From Brachybacterium sp036311905 (lineage in GTDB: Bacteria; Actinomycetota; Actinomycetes; Actinomycetales; Dermabacteraceae), in assembly GCF_036311905.1 (NCBI RefSeq), contig NZ_JAZDCH010000008.1:61183-125182 (forward strand): a DNA stretch of 64,000 bases. The letters are read 5' to 3'. Position numbers and translations under genes: made by a program. Positions 50,591 through 59,494 of this stretch are shown here, in pieces. Every line of letters starts with the position of its first letter. Within the stretch, counting starts at the first letter, position 1. Under the pieces are notes generated by a model. That model saw nothing but the letters and a program-made list of their open reading frames with translations. It did not search any database and was not told the DNA's origin.

Positions 50591-52174
50591 ATGAGCGACG
50601 CGACCACCCGCCCGCGCAGCAGCCTCACCGACCGTCTTCTCAACGGCGTCGAGACGGCCGGGAACAAGCTGCCCGAGCCCTTCATGCTGTTCCTGATCCT
50701 CTTCGCCGTCACCGGCATCGTCTCCACGGCGATGGCGTGGGCGGGCGTGGTCGTGACGGTGCCCGGCAGCGACGAGCCCACCGTGATCAAGGGCCTGTTC
50801 ACCGGTGAGGGCCTGACCTGGCTGACGACCACGCTGGGCCCGAACTACATCGGCTTCCCGCCGCTGGTGACGGTGCTGCCGATCCTGCTCGCGATCGGCA
50901 TCGCCCAGCACTCGGGCCTGCTCGCCGCCGCGATCCGCAAGCTGTTCGGCTCCTCGCCGGCGTGGCTGCTGCCCTACGTGGTCGGCTTCGTCGGCGTGGT
51001 CTCCTCGATCATGGCCGACTCCGCCTTCGTGGTCGTGCCGCCGCTGGCCGCCCTGGTGTTCAAGGCCGCGGGGCGCCACCCCGTCGCGGGCCTGCTGGGC
51101 GGATTCGCCGCGGCCGGCGCCGGGTACTCCACGAACATCTTCCCGACCTCGCTCGACGCCCTCTTCGCGGGCATCACCACCTCGGTGATGGGCGCCCTCC
51201 CGGGCCTCGAGACCACCCCGGTCAACCCGGTGTCGAACTGGTTCTTCAACATCGCCTCCTCGCTCGTGCTCGGCGTGGTGGCGGGCTTCATCATCGACCG
51301 GATCCTCGAGCCGCGCCTGAACCGTCAGGGCATCAGCCGGGACCAGGTCGAGACCGACGACTCCGAGAACGGCGCCGGCGACGACGCCGAGCAGATGCGC
51401 GCCAAGCTCAGCCCCACCGAGAACCGCGGTCTGCTGGTGGCGGTGCTCGCGGCCGTGGTCCTGACCGTGGTCTTCCTCCTCGCCGTCCTGACGCCGGACT
51501 CGCCGTGGCGGAACGAGGAGGGCGGCTTCCTGCCGAAGTCTCCGCTGCTGAGCTCGATCGTGTTCATCGTGGTCGCGTACTTCATCGTGCTCGGCACGGC
51601 GTACGGCGTGGTCACCGGCACCCTGCGCAGCACCCGCGATGCGGTGCGGATGATGACCGACTCGCTCAAGGAGATGCTGCCCTTCGTGGTGCTCGCCTTC
51701 ATCCTGGGCAACTTCATCGCCCTGTTCAACTGGTCCGGGATCGGCACCTGGATCGCCGTGACCGGCGCGGCGGGTCTCGAGGGCATCGGCCTGACCGGCT
51801 TCCCGGCCGTGCTCGGCTTCATCCTGCTGGCCAGCTGCCTGAACCTGTTCATCATCTCCGGCTCGGGCATGTGGGCGATCATGGCCGCCGTGTTCGTGCC
51901 GATGTTCGCGCTGATCGGCTACGAGCCGGCCTTCACGCAGGCGGCCTTCCGCGTGGGCGATTCCGCGACCCAGGTCATCACCCCGATGAACCCGTACATG
52001 ATCGTGCTGCTCGGGATGCTGCGGAAGTACGAGCCGGGCGCGGGCCTCGGCACGCTGATGGCGCGCATGCTGCCCTTCGTGGTCCCGTTCTGGATCGTCT
52101 GGACCGTCATCCTGGCGGTGTTCTTCTTCGCGGACCTGCCGCTCGGCCCCGGCAACGGGATCTTCCTGGGCTGA
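50591..52174 (+). CDS. AbgT family transporter
   Basis: 527 residues, 55 nt after the amidohydrolase, ATG after TGGAG. About eleven membrane segments; family signatures include GNKLPEPFMLFLILFAVTGI, GVVSSIMADSAFVVVPPLAAL and the conserved RVGDSATQVITPMNPYM near the C-terminus. AbgT proteins move p-aminobenzoyl-glutamate in or sulfonamides out, H+- or Na+-coupled. With the M20 gene it likely imports an N-acyl amino acid. Confidence 0.95.
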   Translation: MSDATTRPRSSLTDRLLNGVETAGNKLPEPFMLFLILFAVTGIVSTAMAWAGVVVTVPGSDEPTVIKGLFTGEGLTWLTTTLGPNYIGFPPLVTVLPILLAIGIAQHSGLLAAAIRKLFGSSPAWLLPYVVGFVGVVSSIMADSAFVVVPPLAALVFKAAGRHPVAGLLGGFAAAGAGYSTNIFPTSLDALFAGITTSVMGALPGLETTPVNPVSNWFFNIASSLVLGVVAGFIIDRILEPRLNRQGISRDQVETDDSENGAGDDAEQMRAKLSPTENRGLLVAVLAAVVLTVVFLLAVLTPDSPWRNEEGGFLPKSPLLSSIVFIVVAYFIVLGTAYGVVTGTLRSTRDAVRMMTDSLKEMLPFVVLAFILGNFIALFNWSGIGTWIAVTGAAGLEGIGLTGFPAVLGFILLASCLNLFIISGSGMWAIMAAVFVPMFALIGYEPAFTQAAFRVGDSATQVITPMNPYMIVLLGMLRKYEPGAGLGTLMARMLPFVVPFWIVWTVILAVFFFADLPLGPGNGIFLG

Positions 52175-52309
52175 GTGGGGCTGGGGCGGGGTCGTCGGCC
52201 GTGGAGGGTCTGACGGCCTTGCTGTCCCACTGTCCGGCGGCCCCGCTGCCCGGTTGCCCAGCCGCCCTACTGCCCTGCTGCTCTCCGCCCCTGACCCGGC
52301 ACCGCCCCG

Positions 52310-52362
52310 ATGGCCTGTCTCTCAACCACTTCCGGCCTGGAAATGGTTGAGAAACAGGCCAT
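52310..52362. repeat. Long hairpin between AbgT and PNPOx-like genes
   Basis: Arms at 52310-52333 and 52339-52362 are 24 nt each with 22 matches (the two mismatches form G-U pairs in RNA) and a 5-nt loop GGCCT. It is the only copy in the window. Neighbouring DNA (52175-52470) is otherwise C-rich or carries GTGGCC runs without a gene. Confidence 0.8.
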
Positions 52363-52470
52363 TGCTCGCCGTGGCCGTGGCCGTGGCGGTGGCTGAGGTG
52401 GCGTGGCGGTGATGCTGCGGTGGAGGTCCGGTCGCGGTGGCGCGGCGCAGGCGGTGCGAGGATGGCCGGC

Positions 52471-53028
52471 ATGAGCGATCTCGCCGCCCGCCTCCGAGCC
52501 CTGCCCGGTTTCCCTGAGGAGATGCCCGGCCTCGACCCGGACTCCGTCCCCGCGGACCCGGCCGTACTCTTCCTCGGCTGGCTCGAGGACGCGATCGCGA
52601 GCGGCGCCCGCCAGCCGCACGCCATGACCTTCCAGACCCTCGACGGCGGCGCGCCCGTCGGCCGCACCCTGATCCTCAAGGACCTCGACGAGCGCGGGCT
52701 GCACGTCTCCACCCACCGCAGCTCGCGCAAGGGCGAGCAGCTCGCCGCCGACTCGCGCGCCGCGATGACCTTCTTCTGGCGCGAGAGCGGGCGACAGGTG
52801 CAGGTCCGCGGCGAGGTCGTCGCACTCGACGAAGAGACCTCGCAGGCGGACTGGCGCGCCCGCCCCACCTACGACGGCGCACCGAACCTCGACTGGCAGG
52901 TCTATGCGCTGCAGCCGGAGTGGTGGGAGTTCACCCAGTCGCGGCAGGACCGCCGGCACGTGCGCATCGGCTACCGCCGGGAGGGCGGCGGCTGGGTCCA
53001 CGGACCGGTCACGACGCCGGCGGGCTGA
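52471..53028 (+). CDS. Pyridoxamine 5'-phosphate oxidase family protein
   Basis: 185 residues from the ATG at 52471; an in-frame ATG at 52462 is possible. PdxH-like split barrel: PHAMTFQTLDGGAPVGRTLILKD (FMN phosphate loop), HRSSRKGEQLAADSRAAMTFFW, and the C-terminal WWEFTQSRQDRRHVRIGYRR, equivalent to the dimerisation segment of true PNPOx. It may therefore oxidise PNP/PMP or be an FMN-binding relative. Its end overlaps the convergent GNAT gene by 20 bp. Confidence 0.87.
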   Translation: MSDLAARLRALPGFPEEMPGLDPDSVPADPAVLFLGWLEDAIASGARQPHAMTFQTLDGGAPVGRTLILKDLDERGLHVSTHRSSRKGEQLAADSRAAMTFFWRESGRQVQVRGEVVALDEETSQADWRARPTYDGAPNLDWQVYALQPEWWEFTQSRQDRRHVRIGYRREGGGWVHGPVTTPAG

Positions 53029-53539
53029 GGACGTCGGCCGAGCGCAGGTCCAGGGCGAAGCGGCGATGCGGCCGGCCGTAGGCAGTCTCGATCGGTCCGG
53101 GCGTGAAACCGACCTTCTCGAGCACGCGGGCGGAGCCGGGATTGCCGAGGTCCGCGAGCGCGACGAGACGGTCACGGCGCAGCGGACCCCGGGCCGCGTC
53201 GACCACCGCGCGCGCCGCCTCGGTCGCCAGACCCCGCCCCCAGGCATTCCGGGCGAGCGTGTAACCGAGTTCGAGGCCGTGCTCCGTGTGCTCGAGCCCG
53301 GCGTCCCCGATCAGCTCACCGGTGCCGCGCTCGACCACCGCCCAGAAGGCGTACCCGTGCTCGGTCTGGTGCTCGACGTAGCCGCGCAGCATCGCCGCCG
53401 TCTCCTCCCGCGTGACCGGGCGGCCCTCACCCACCCACCGCATCACCTCGGCGTCGCCGTAGACGCGATGGGCCGCGTCGACGTCGGCCTCCATGAAAGG
53501 GCGGATCTCGAGGCGGGCGGTGCGCAGCGGGAAGGACAT
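53009..53539 (-). CDS. GNAT N-acetyltransferase (RimJ/RimL type)
   Basis: 176 residues, ATG at 53539. Starts SFPLRTARLEIRPFMEADVDA, typical of RimJ/RimL-like GNATs, with LGYTLARNAWGRGLATEAARAVVD as the acetyl-CoA loop and NPGSARVLEKVGFTPG. Acceptor unknown. Divergent from lrgA with only 38 bp between; a CACACT box 7 nt before the ATG may be a leaderless -10. Confidence 0.88.
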   Translation of the reverse strand: MSFPLRTARLEIRPFMEADVDAAHRVYGDAEVMRWVGEGRPVTREETAAMLRGYVEHQTEHGYAFWAVVERGTGELIGDAGLEHTEHGLELGYTLARNAWGRGLATEAARAVVDAARGPLRRDRLVALADLGNPGSARVLEKVGFTPGPIETAYGRPHRRFALDLRSADVLSPPAS

Positions 53540-53565
53540 GAGGTCGAGTGTGCCCTCCCGGGCGA

Positions 53566-53571
53566 TACCGT
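53566..53571 (+). promoter_or_regulatory. -10 box of a probable leaderless transcript (lrgA)
   Basis: TACCGT ends 6 nt before the ATG at 53578. Confidence 0.45.
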
Positions 53572-53577
53572 GACCGG

Positions 53578-54033
53578 ATGACCCGCGTCGCCGACCTGCC
53601 GCCCGTGCTCCTCGGGCTCGTCGTCCTCGTGCTCGCCCAGCTCGCCGGCCTGAGCCTCGCCGCGCTCCTCGACATCCCGGTGCCCGGGGTGGTGCTGGGG
53701 CTCGTGCTGCTGCTCGTGCTCGGTCTGCTGCGGCCGACGGCGGTGGTCGCCCGCCTCGCCGAGCCTGGGGGCGCCCCGCTGCTGAAGCATCTCCAACTGT
53801 TGTTCGTCCCGCCCGGGGTGGGGGTGATCGTCGAGCTGCAGACGATCGCCGAGGAGGCGCCCGCGATCGCCCTCGCCGTCGGCGGCTCGTTCGTGCTCGC
53901 GCTGATCGCGGTGGGGCACGTGCTGCAGGCGCTCCTGAGGTGGGGCGATCGCCGACGGGCCGCGGCCGGCGGGGGCTCGCCGACGGCGGGCGGACCGGCC
54001 CCGTCGGCCGAGCCGGGGACGGAGGGCGCGTGA
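53578..54033 (+). CDS. lrgA: CidA/LrgA family holin-like protein
   Basis: 151 residues with four hydrophobic segments and the family motif GLVLLLVLGLL...LLKHLQLLFVPPGVGVI. A Gly/Pro/Ser tail of about 25 residues is appended. LrgA pairs with LrgB to control murein hydrolases, or, as more recently shown in other bacteria, to transport pyruvate. Stop overlaps the lrgB start. Confidence 0.9.
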   Translation: MTRVADLPPVLLGLVVLVLAQLAGLSLAALLDIPVPGVVLGLVLLLVLGLLRPTAVVARLAEPGGAPLLKHLQLLFVPPGVGVIVELQTIAEEAPAIALAVGGSFVLALIAVGHVLQALLRWGDRRRAAAGGGSPTAGGPAPSAEPGTEGA

Positions 54034-54731
54034 TGGACCAGATCATCCATCAGAGCGTCTTCGGGCTCGCGCTGACCCTCACCACCTATCTGGTCTCGCT
54101 GTGGCTGCACGCCCGGTCGGGGCGGAATCCTCTGTGCACCCCCGTGCTCGTCACCGTCGTGGTGGTCGCGGCGGTGCTGCAGGTCACCGGGTTGGAGTAC
54201 GCCGAGTACCTCGAGCAGGTCACGGTGCTGACCGTGCTGCTGGGGCCAGCGACGGTCGCCCTCGCCCTGCCGCTGCTCGCCAACGGCCGCGCGCTGCTCA
54301 GCGCGGCCCCGGCCGTGCTCGCCGCCCTGGTGGTCGGGGCGGTGGTGAGCCTCGGCGTGACGATCGGCGCGATGCGGCTGGTCGGGGCGCCGACGGAGAT
54401 CCTGCTGGCGGCGCTGCCCCGCTCGGTCACGGCCCCGGTCGCGCTCACCCTCGCCGAGCAGCTCGCGGCCTCGGCCCCGCTCGCGGTGGTGCTCACGATC
54501 GTCTCGGGGATCCTCGGCGCGGTGCTCGGGCCGACGCTGCTGAGCCTCGCCCGGGTGCGGGACGAGCGGGCGCGCGGCTTCGCGATCGGCCTGACCTCCC
54601 ACGGCATCGGCACCTCGCGGGCGCTCGCCGAGTCGGACGTGGCCGGGGGCTGGTCGAGCGCCGCGATGGTGCTGAACGCCCTGGCCATGACCGTGGCCCT
54701 CCCCGTCCTCGCGCGACTGCTCGGGGGCTGA
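54033..54731 (+). CDS. lrgB: LrgB family protein
   Basis: 232 residues, ATG sharing one base with the lrgA stop. Typical YohK/LrgB sequence with LTTYLVSLWLHARSGRNPLCTP, YLEQVTVLTVLLGPATVALALPL and FAIGLTSHGIGTSRALAES. Six to eight membrane segments. Works with LrgA in the membrane. A family B palindrome follows 17 nt later. Confidence 0.93.
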   Translation: MDQIIHQSVFGLALTLTTYLVSLWLHARSGRNPLCTPVLVTVVVVAAVLQVTGLEYAEYLEQVTVLTVLLGPATVALALPLLANGRALLSAAPAVLAALVVGAVVSLGVTIGAMRLVGAPTEILLAALPRSVTAPVALTLAEQLAASAPLAVVLTIVSGILGAVLGPTLLSLARVRDERARGFAIGLTSHGIGTSRALAESDVAGGWSSAAMVLNALAMTVALPVLARLLGG

Positions 54732-54747
54732 TGGGGACGAGGTCGCT

Positions 54748-54822
54748 GGTCAGTTACTGGCGCGTAGCGTTCCGGTACGGCGATATATCCGTACTGGAAC
54801 GCCACACGCCAGTACTCGTCGA
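54748..54822. repeat. Family B palindromic repeat, copy 2
   Basis: Arms TACTGGCGCGTAGCGTTCC (54755-54773) and GGAACGCCACACGCCAGTA (54796-54814), 17/19 matched, around TACGGCGATATATCCGTA. Confidence 0.88.
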
Positions 54823-55115
54823 TGGCAGCCCCGAGGTACGCCGCCCGACATTCCTGGGCACCCCACACGCACCCCGCTCGCGCCCCGCACCCCACACGCA
54901 CCCGCCAGCCACACCCTCGCGGTCCTGACCGAAAGTCGGGTGCGTCCCGCGGCGTCAGCGGGTGAGGATTGGCCCTCGGGCTCCGCACACCCCTGCGCCA
55001 CCCCACGCCTCTTCGCGGACAAGACCTGTCCTCGCGCCCCTCTACGCTCTGACGAGAACCCGGTCGCTCACCCCCGTCGGCCGGGCCGCATCGCCCCTGT
55101 TCGGGAGACCACCCC
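54823..55115. other. Gene-free leader of the ABC exporter operon
   Basis: C-rich DNA with ACCCCACACGC repeats near 54870-54910 and a weak AT-poor remainder; I see no gene. CGGGAGA at 55100-55106 is the ribosome site of the next gene. Confidence 0.5.
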
Positions 55116-56879
55116 ATGCTCTGGACCCTGCTCCGGCGCCATCTGCGCCCCTATGTCCCGCACGTGATCGCCGTCGCCGTGCTGCAGCTCGCGACGGTGC
55201 TCGCGACCCTCTACCTGCCGAGCCTCAACGCGGACATCATCGACAACGGCGTCGCCACGGGGGATACCGACTACATCTGGCGCGTCGGCGGGATCATGAT
55301 GATCGTCGCGATCGTGCAGGTCATCACCGCGATCGCCTCGGTGTGGTTCGGTGCCCGCACCGCGATGGGCGTCGGCCGGGACATCCGCCGCTCCGTCTAC
55401 ACGCGGGTGGATCGCTTCTCGACGGAGGAGATGGGCCGCTACGGCGCGCCGACCCTCATCACCCGCGCCACGAACGACGTCCAGCAGGTGCAGATGCTCG
55501 TGCTGATGGCGCTGAACTTCATGGTCATGGTGCCGATCATGTCGATCGGGGGGATCATCATGGCGATCCAGGAGGACCCGGGGCTGTCCTGGCTCGTGTG
55601 GGTGTCGGTGCCGGTGCTGATGCTCATCGTGGGCGTGCTCGTGGTGCGCCTGATGCCGTTGTTCCAGCGGATGCAGGACAACATCGACGCGATCAACGGC
55701 GTCATGCGCGAGCAGATCATGGGGATCCGCGTCGTGCGCGCCTTCGTCCGCGAGGAGCACGAGACCGCGCGCTTCCGCGACGCGAACGCCGTGCTCACCG
55801 ACACCTCGGTGCGGATCGGTCGGCTGTTCGTGATCATGGGCCCGGCGATCACGGTCGTGCTCCACCTCGCGACCGCCGCGGTGCTCTGGTTCGGCGGTCA
55901 CCGCGTGGACGCGGGCCTCGTCGAGGTGGGCGCGCTGACGGCGTTCATGCAGTACCTGCTGCAGATCCTGATGGCCGTCATGATGGGCACCTTCATGTTC
56001 ATGATGTTCCCGCGCGCCATCATCTCCGCGCGGCGCATCGGCGAGGTGCTCGACACCGCGCCGACGCTGCTCGAGCCCGGCGCGCCGACGCCGCTGCCGG
56101 GAGCCGACGGGGGAGTGACCGTCGAGTTCCGCGACGTCACCTTCGCCTACCCCGGCGCCGAGGCGCCCGTGCTCGACGGCGTCTCCTTCACCGCCGAGGC
56201 CGGCCGCACCACCGCGATCATCGGCTCGACCGGTGCGGGCAAGACCACCCTGGTCAACCTCATCCCGCGTCTGCACGACGCGACCGGTGGCCAGGTGCTG
56301 CTGAACGGCGTGCCGGTCACCGACCTGGCCCGCGCGGACATCTCGAGAGCCGTCGGCATCGTGCCCCAGAAGCCGTACCTGTTCTCCGGCACGATCGCCG
56401 ACAACCTGCGCTTCGGCGACCCGTCGGCGGATGATGCCGCACTGTGGGAGGCGCTCGAGGTCGCGCAGGGCGCCGACTTCGTGCGCGAGCGCACCACCGG
56501 CGAGGGCGATGCGGTCGCCTCGGGCCTGGAATCGACCGTCTCCCAGGGCGGCACCAACGTCTCCGGCGGGCAGCGGCAGCGGTTGTGCATCGCCCGCACC
56601 CTGGTCGCCGCGCCGCGCGTCTTCGTCTTCGACGACTCCTTCTCGGCGCTCGACGTGACCACCGACGGGAAGGTCCGCGCAGGCCTCGCCGCGCACACCC
56701 GCGGGGCGACCACGATCATCGTCGCCCAGCGCATCTCCACCATCACCTCGGCCGATCAGATCCTGGTGCTCGAGGAGGGTCGCATCGTCGGCCGCGGCAC
56801 CCACGAGGAGCTGCTGGAGAGCTCGCAGACCTACCGGGAGATCGTCGACTCCCAGATCACCGCGGAGGAGATGGCATGA
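55116..56879 (+). CDS. ABC exporter half-transporter with degenerate catalytic site
   Basis: 587 residues, ATG at 55116 after GGGAGA. Six-helix type I exporter domain (about 1-310) then an ATPase domain with Walker A GSTGAGKTT (around 370), signature NVSGGQRQR and Walker B VFVFDDSFSALD (around 505). The catalytic Glu after Walker B is Asp, the mark of the degenerate subunit in heterodimeric exporters such as TM287/288 or BmrC/D. Partner is the coupled next gene. Exported substrate unknown. Confidence 0.94.
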   Translation: MLWTLLRRHLRPYVPHVIAVAVLQLATVLATLYLPSLNADIIDNGVATGDTDYIWRVGGIMMIVAIVQVITAIASVWFGARTAMGVGRDIRRSVYTRVDRFSTEEMGRYGAPTLITRATNDVQQVQMLVLMALNFMVMVPIMSIGGIIMAIQEDPGLSWLVWVSVPVLMLIVGVLVVRLMPLFQRMQDNIDAINGVMREQIMGIRVVRAFVREEHETARFRDANAVLTDTSVRIGRLFVIMGPAITVVLHLATAAVLWFGGHRVDAGLVEVGALTAFMQYLLQILMAVMMGTFMFMMFPRAIISARRIGEVLDTAPTLLEPGAPTPLPGADGGVTVEFRDVTFAYPGAEAPVLDGVSFTAEAGRTTAIIGSTGAGKTTLVNLIPRLHDATGGQVLLNGVPVTDLARADISRAVGIVPQKPYLFSGTIADNLRFGDPSADDAALWEALEVAQGADFVRERTTGEGDAVASGLESTVSQGGTNVSGGQRQRLCIARTLVAAPRVFVFDDSFSALDVTTDGKVRAGLAAHTRGATTIIVAQRISTITSADQILVLEEGRIVGRGTHEELLESSQTYREIVDSQITAEEMA

Positions 56880-58906
56880 GCGCGAAGAAGAAGACCTCCG
56901 CGAAGGAGCCCGCGGCGCCCGCCGAGCTCACCGAGGCGGAGATCCTGGAGATGCAGGACTCGATGAGCAGCGAGTGGGGAGAGGGCGCGCCGCGGAAGGC
57001 GAAGGCCTTCTGGCCCTCCGCGCTGCGCCTCATGGGTACCTTCGGGGACCACAAGCTGGGGCTGACCGTGGTGCTCGCCTTCGGGATCCTCTCGACGGTG
57101 CTGACCGTGTGGGCGCCCTCGATCCTCGGCGACGCCATGGACGTCATCTTCGACGGCTTCCTCGGCGACGGCGTGGACTTCGCCGCGCTCGGCCGCCTGC
57201 TGCTGATCGTGCTCGGGATGTACCTGGTCGCGGCCGTGTTCGACTGGCTCCAGGGCCGGCTGCTGAACGACGTCGTGATGCGGATCGTGTACGGGCTGCG
57301 CGAGCGGATCGAGGCGAAGGTCAACCGTCTGCCGCTCAGCTACTTCGACACCCGGCAGCGCGGCGACCTGCTCTCCCGCACCACGAACGACGTCGACAAC
57401 GTGCAGTCCGCGCTGCAGCAGGCCTTCGCCTCGCTGGTCTACGCGGTGCTCACGATCCTCGGGATCACCGCGATGATGTTCTGGCTGTCCTGGCAGCTCG
57501 CGCTCATCGCCCTGATCGCCCTCCCGGTCTCGGGCGTGGTCATCGGCATCATCGGCTCGAGGTCCCAGAAGCTGTTCACCGCCCAGTGGCGGAACACGGG
57601 CCGGCTGAACGGGCACGTCGAGGAGTCCTTCACCGGGCACGACCTCGTCACCGTCTTCGACCGCCAGGACTCGATGCGCGAGCAGTTCGACGAGCGCAAC
57701 GAGGAGCTGTGGGAGGCATCCTTCAAGGCTCAGTTCTACTCGGGCATGATCATGCCGATCATGCAGTGGGTGACCTATCTCGGCTACGTCGGCATCGCGG
57801 TGGTGGGCGGTCTGCGGATCGCCTCCGGGCAGATGTCCCTCGGCCAGGTCACTGCCTTCATCCAGTACTCGCGCGAGTTCAACGCGCCGCTGGGCGAGGT
57901 GGCGGGCATGGCGAACATGCTCATCTCCGGTGTGGCCTCGGCCGAGCGCATCTTCGAGCTGCTGGACGCCGAGGAGCAGGAGGCAGACGGGGAGATCGTC
58001 GCGCGCGACGGCGCGGCCGATGGTGGTAGCCGCATCGCACGCCGGGAGCTCACCGCGCCGACCCGCGGCCGGATCGAGTTCGACCACGTCGCCTTCTCCT
58101 ACACGCCCGAGAAGCCGCTGATCACGGACTTGTCGCTGGTCGCGGAGCCGGGGCAGACCATCGCGATCGTCGGCCCGACGGGCGCCGGCAAGACGACCCT
58201 GGTCAACCTGATCATGCGCTTCTACGAGATCGACGCCGGCGAGATCCGGCTCGACGGCGTGGACATCCGCGCCCTGGACCGCGGGGCGGTGCGCTCCCGG
58301 GTGGGCATGGTGCTCCAGGATGCGGTGCTCTTCGGCGGCACGATCCGGGAGAACATCCGCTACGGCCGGCTCGACGCGACCGACGAGGAGGTGGTCGCCG
58401 CCGCGCGCGCCACCTTCGTGGACCGTTTCGTGCACACCCTCCCTGACGGATACGACACCGTCATCGAGGACGAGGGAGCGAACGTCTCCGCCGGCGAGCG
58501 GCAGCTGATCACGATCGCCCGCGCCTTCCTCGCCGACCCCGCGCTGCTGATCCTCGACGAGGCCACCAGTTCCGTGGACACCCGCACCGAGGTGCTCGTG
58601 CAGGAGGCGATGGCGGCGCTGCGCACCGACCGGACCAGCTTCGTCATCGCGCACCGGCTCTCCACGATCCGGGATGCGGACGTCATCCTCGTGATGGAGC
58701 ATGGCGACATCGTCGAGCTCGGCTCGCACGAGCAGCTGCTCGCCGCCGAGGGCGCGTACCACCGGCTCTACTGGTCGCAGTTCGCCGACGGGGTCGATCC
58801 CGACGAGGAGGCCGCGGTGCACGACGGGCCCGCCACCGCCACCGGGGAGACCCCGGCGGTCGCCGGCACGACGCCGACGGCGGAGGGGCCCACGGACGGG
58901 AGCTGA
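56876..58906 (+). CDS. ABC exporter half-transporter, catalytically complete partner
   Basis: 676 residues, ATG in an ATGA overlap. A charged N-terminal extension of about 55 residues (KKKTSAKEPAAPAELTEAEI) precedes six membrane helices and an ATPase domain with GPTGAGKTT, signature NVSAGERQL and Walker B LLILDEATSSVD with the catalytic Glu intact. An Asp/Glu/Ala/Thr-rich tail follows. Together with the preceding subunit it forms a heterodimeric exporter of lipids, drugs or peptides. Confidence 0.94.
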   Translation: MSAKKKTSAKEPAAPAELTEAEILEMQDSMSSEWGEGAPRKAKAFWPSALRLMGTFGDHKLGLTVVLAFGILSTVLTVWAPSILGDAMDVIFDGFLGDGVDFAALGRLLLIVLGMYLVAAVFDWLQGRLLNDVVMRIVYGLRERIEAKVNRLPLSYFDTRQRGDLLSRTTNDVDNVQSALQQAFASLVYAVLTILGITAMMFWLSWQLALIALIALPVSGVVIGIIGSRSQKLFTAQWRNTGRLNGHVEESFTGHDLVTVFDRQDSMREQFDERNEELWEASFKAQFYSGMIMPIMQWVTYLGYVGIAVVGGLRIASGQMSLGQVTAFIQYSREFNAPLGEVAGMANMLISGVASAERIFELLDAEEQEADGEIVARDGAADGGSRIARRELTAPTRGRIEFDHVAFSYTPEKPLITDLSLVAEPGQTIAIVGPTGAGKTTLVNLIMRFYEIDAGEIRLDGVDIRALDRGAVRSRVGMVLQDAVLFGGTIRENIRYGRLDATDEEVVAAARATFVDRFVHTLPDGYDTVIEDEGANVSAGERQLITIARAFLADPALLILDEATSSVDTRTEVLVQEAMAALRTDRTSFVIAHRLSTIRDADVILVMEHGDIVELGSHEQLLAAEGAYHRLYWSQFADGVDPDEEAAVHDGPATATGETPAVAGTTPTAEGPTDGS

Positions 58907-58956
58907 CGCCGCCCCTCGCCGGGCACCCGGCCCCATCCACCCCGGTCAACCCTCCA

Positions 58957-59015
58957 GAAACCCCCACAGACTGGGGGGAATAGCGCCCGAATACCCCCAG
59001 GTCTGCGGGGGTTCT
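58957..59015. repeat. Family A palindromic repeat, copy 4
   Basis: Outer arms AACCCCCACAGAC (58959-58971) and GTCTGCGGGGGTT (59001-59013), 12/13 matched; inner GGGGGGAAT facing ATACCCCC. It lies between the exporter stop and a PhyH remnant. Confidence 0.85.
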
Positions 59016-59065
59016 GAGGGGTGCGCGGCGGGCCGGCGCTGGCGGTGGAGGTGGCGGGGTGGGCG

Positions 59066-59172
59066 GCGGCCTCCGCGGGGCTGACCAGGCCCTTGACCAG
59101 CACGAATCCCTGCTCGTCGTAGGAGTCCGCGAGAGCGTCCAGATCGGTGCGGGTGGGGGAGAGGGTGGTCAT
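59066..59172 (-). pseudogene. N-terminal remnant of a phytanoyl-CoA dioxygenase (PhyH)-like gene
   Basis: A leftward start at 59172 with a good GAAAGG ribosome site encodes about 36 residues ending in DEQGFVLVKGLVSPAEAAA, the typical first strand and helix of PhyH/TauD-like dioxygenases. Similarity stops near 59070, where Ala/Thr-rich sequence and then the family A palindrome take over. The rest of the enzyme (His/Asp iron ligands) is missing. This looks like a gene truncated by deletion. The assignment rests on a short stretch. Confidence 0.5.
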
Positions 59173-59326
59173 CGTCGACCTTTCGCCGAGGGGGAGCACG
59201 CGGTGATGCGTGTCCGACGAGCGTAGGGAGGGGCCAGTGGCGCCCACCAGGCACCTCCCGGACACCCGTGTTCGCGAGACGGACATCGGCTCGCGCCGCT
59301 CGATCCGGCGTCCGGCGGGCGGGATG

Positions 59327-59400
59327 GTCAGGTACGGGCGTGTGGCGTGCCACTACGGATATATAGCCGTACCGGAACGCCACACGCCCGTACCCGACGA
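59327..59400. repeat. Family B palindromic repeat, copy 3
   Basis: 21-nt arms at 59331-59351 and 59374-59394 match at 20 positions; the centre contains GATATATAGC. The best-preserved family B copy. Confidence 0.9.
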
Positions 59401-59454
59401 GATCCCGCTCGCCGCCGCAGCCCCGTACCCGACGAGATCCCGCTCGCCGCCGCA
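59388..59454. repeat. Tandem direct repeat of about 32 bp beside the family B copy
   Basis: Segments 59388-59419 and 59423-59454 start CCGTACCCGACGAGATCC and appear identical, period 35. The first copy overlaps the outer arm of the palindrome, so its edge was duplicated with 3' flank. The remaining DNA of 59173-59326 shows no gene. Confidence 0.85.
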
Positions 59455-59494
59455 CGCCCGCCGAGTGGGCCGGTGCAGGACGACCCGTCTCCGC

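Noticed and set aside
59173..59326. Possible attachment site near the palindromes
   Set aside because: Only short inverted GC-rich repeats; no integrase or matching second site in the window.
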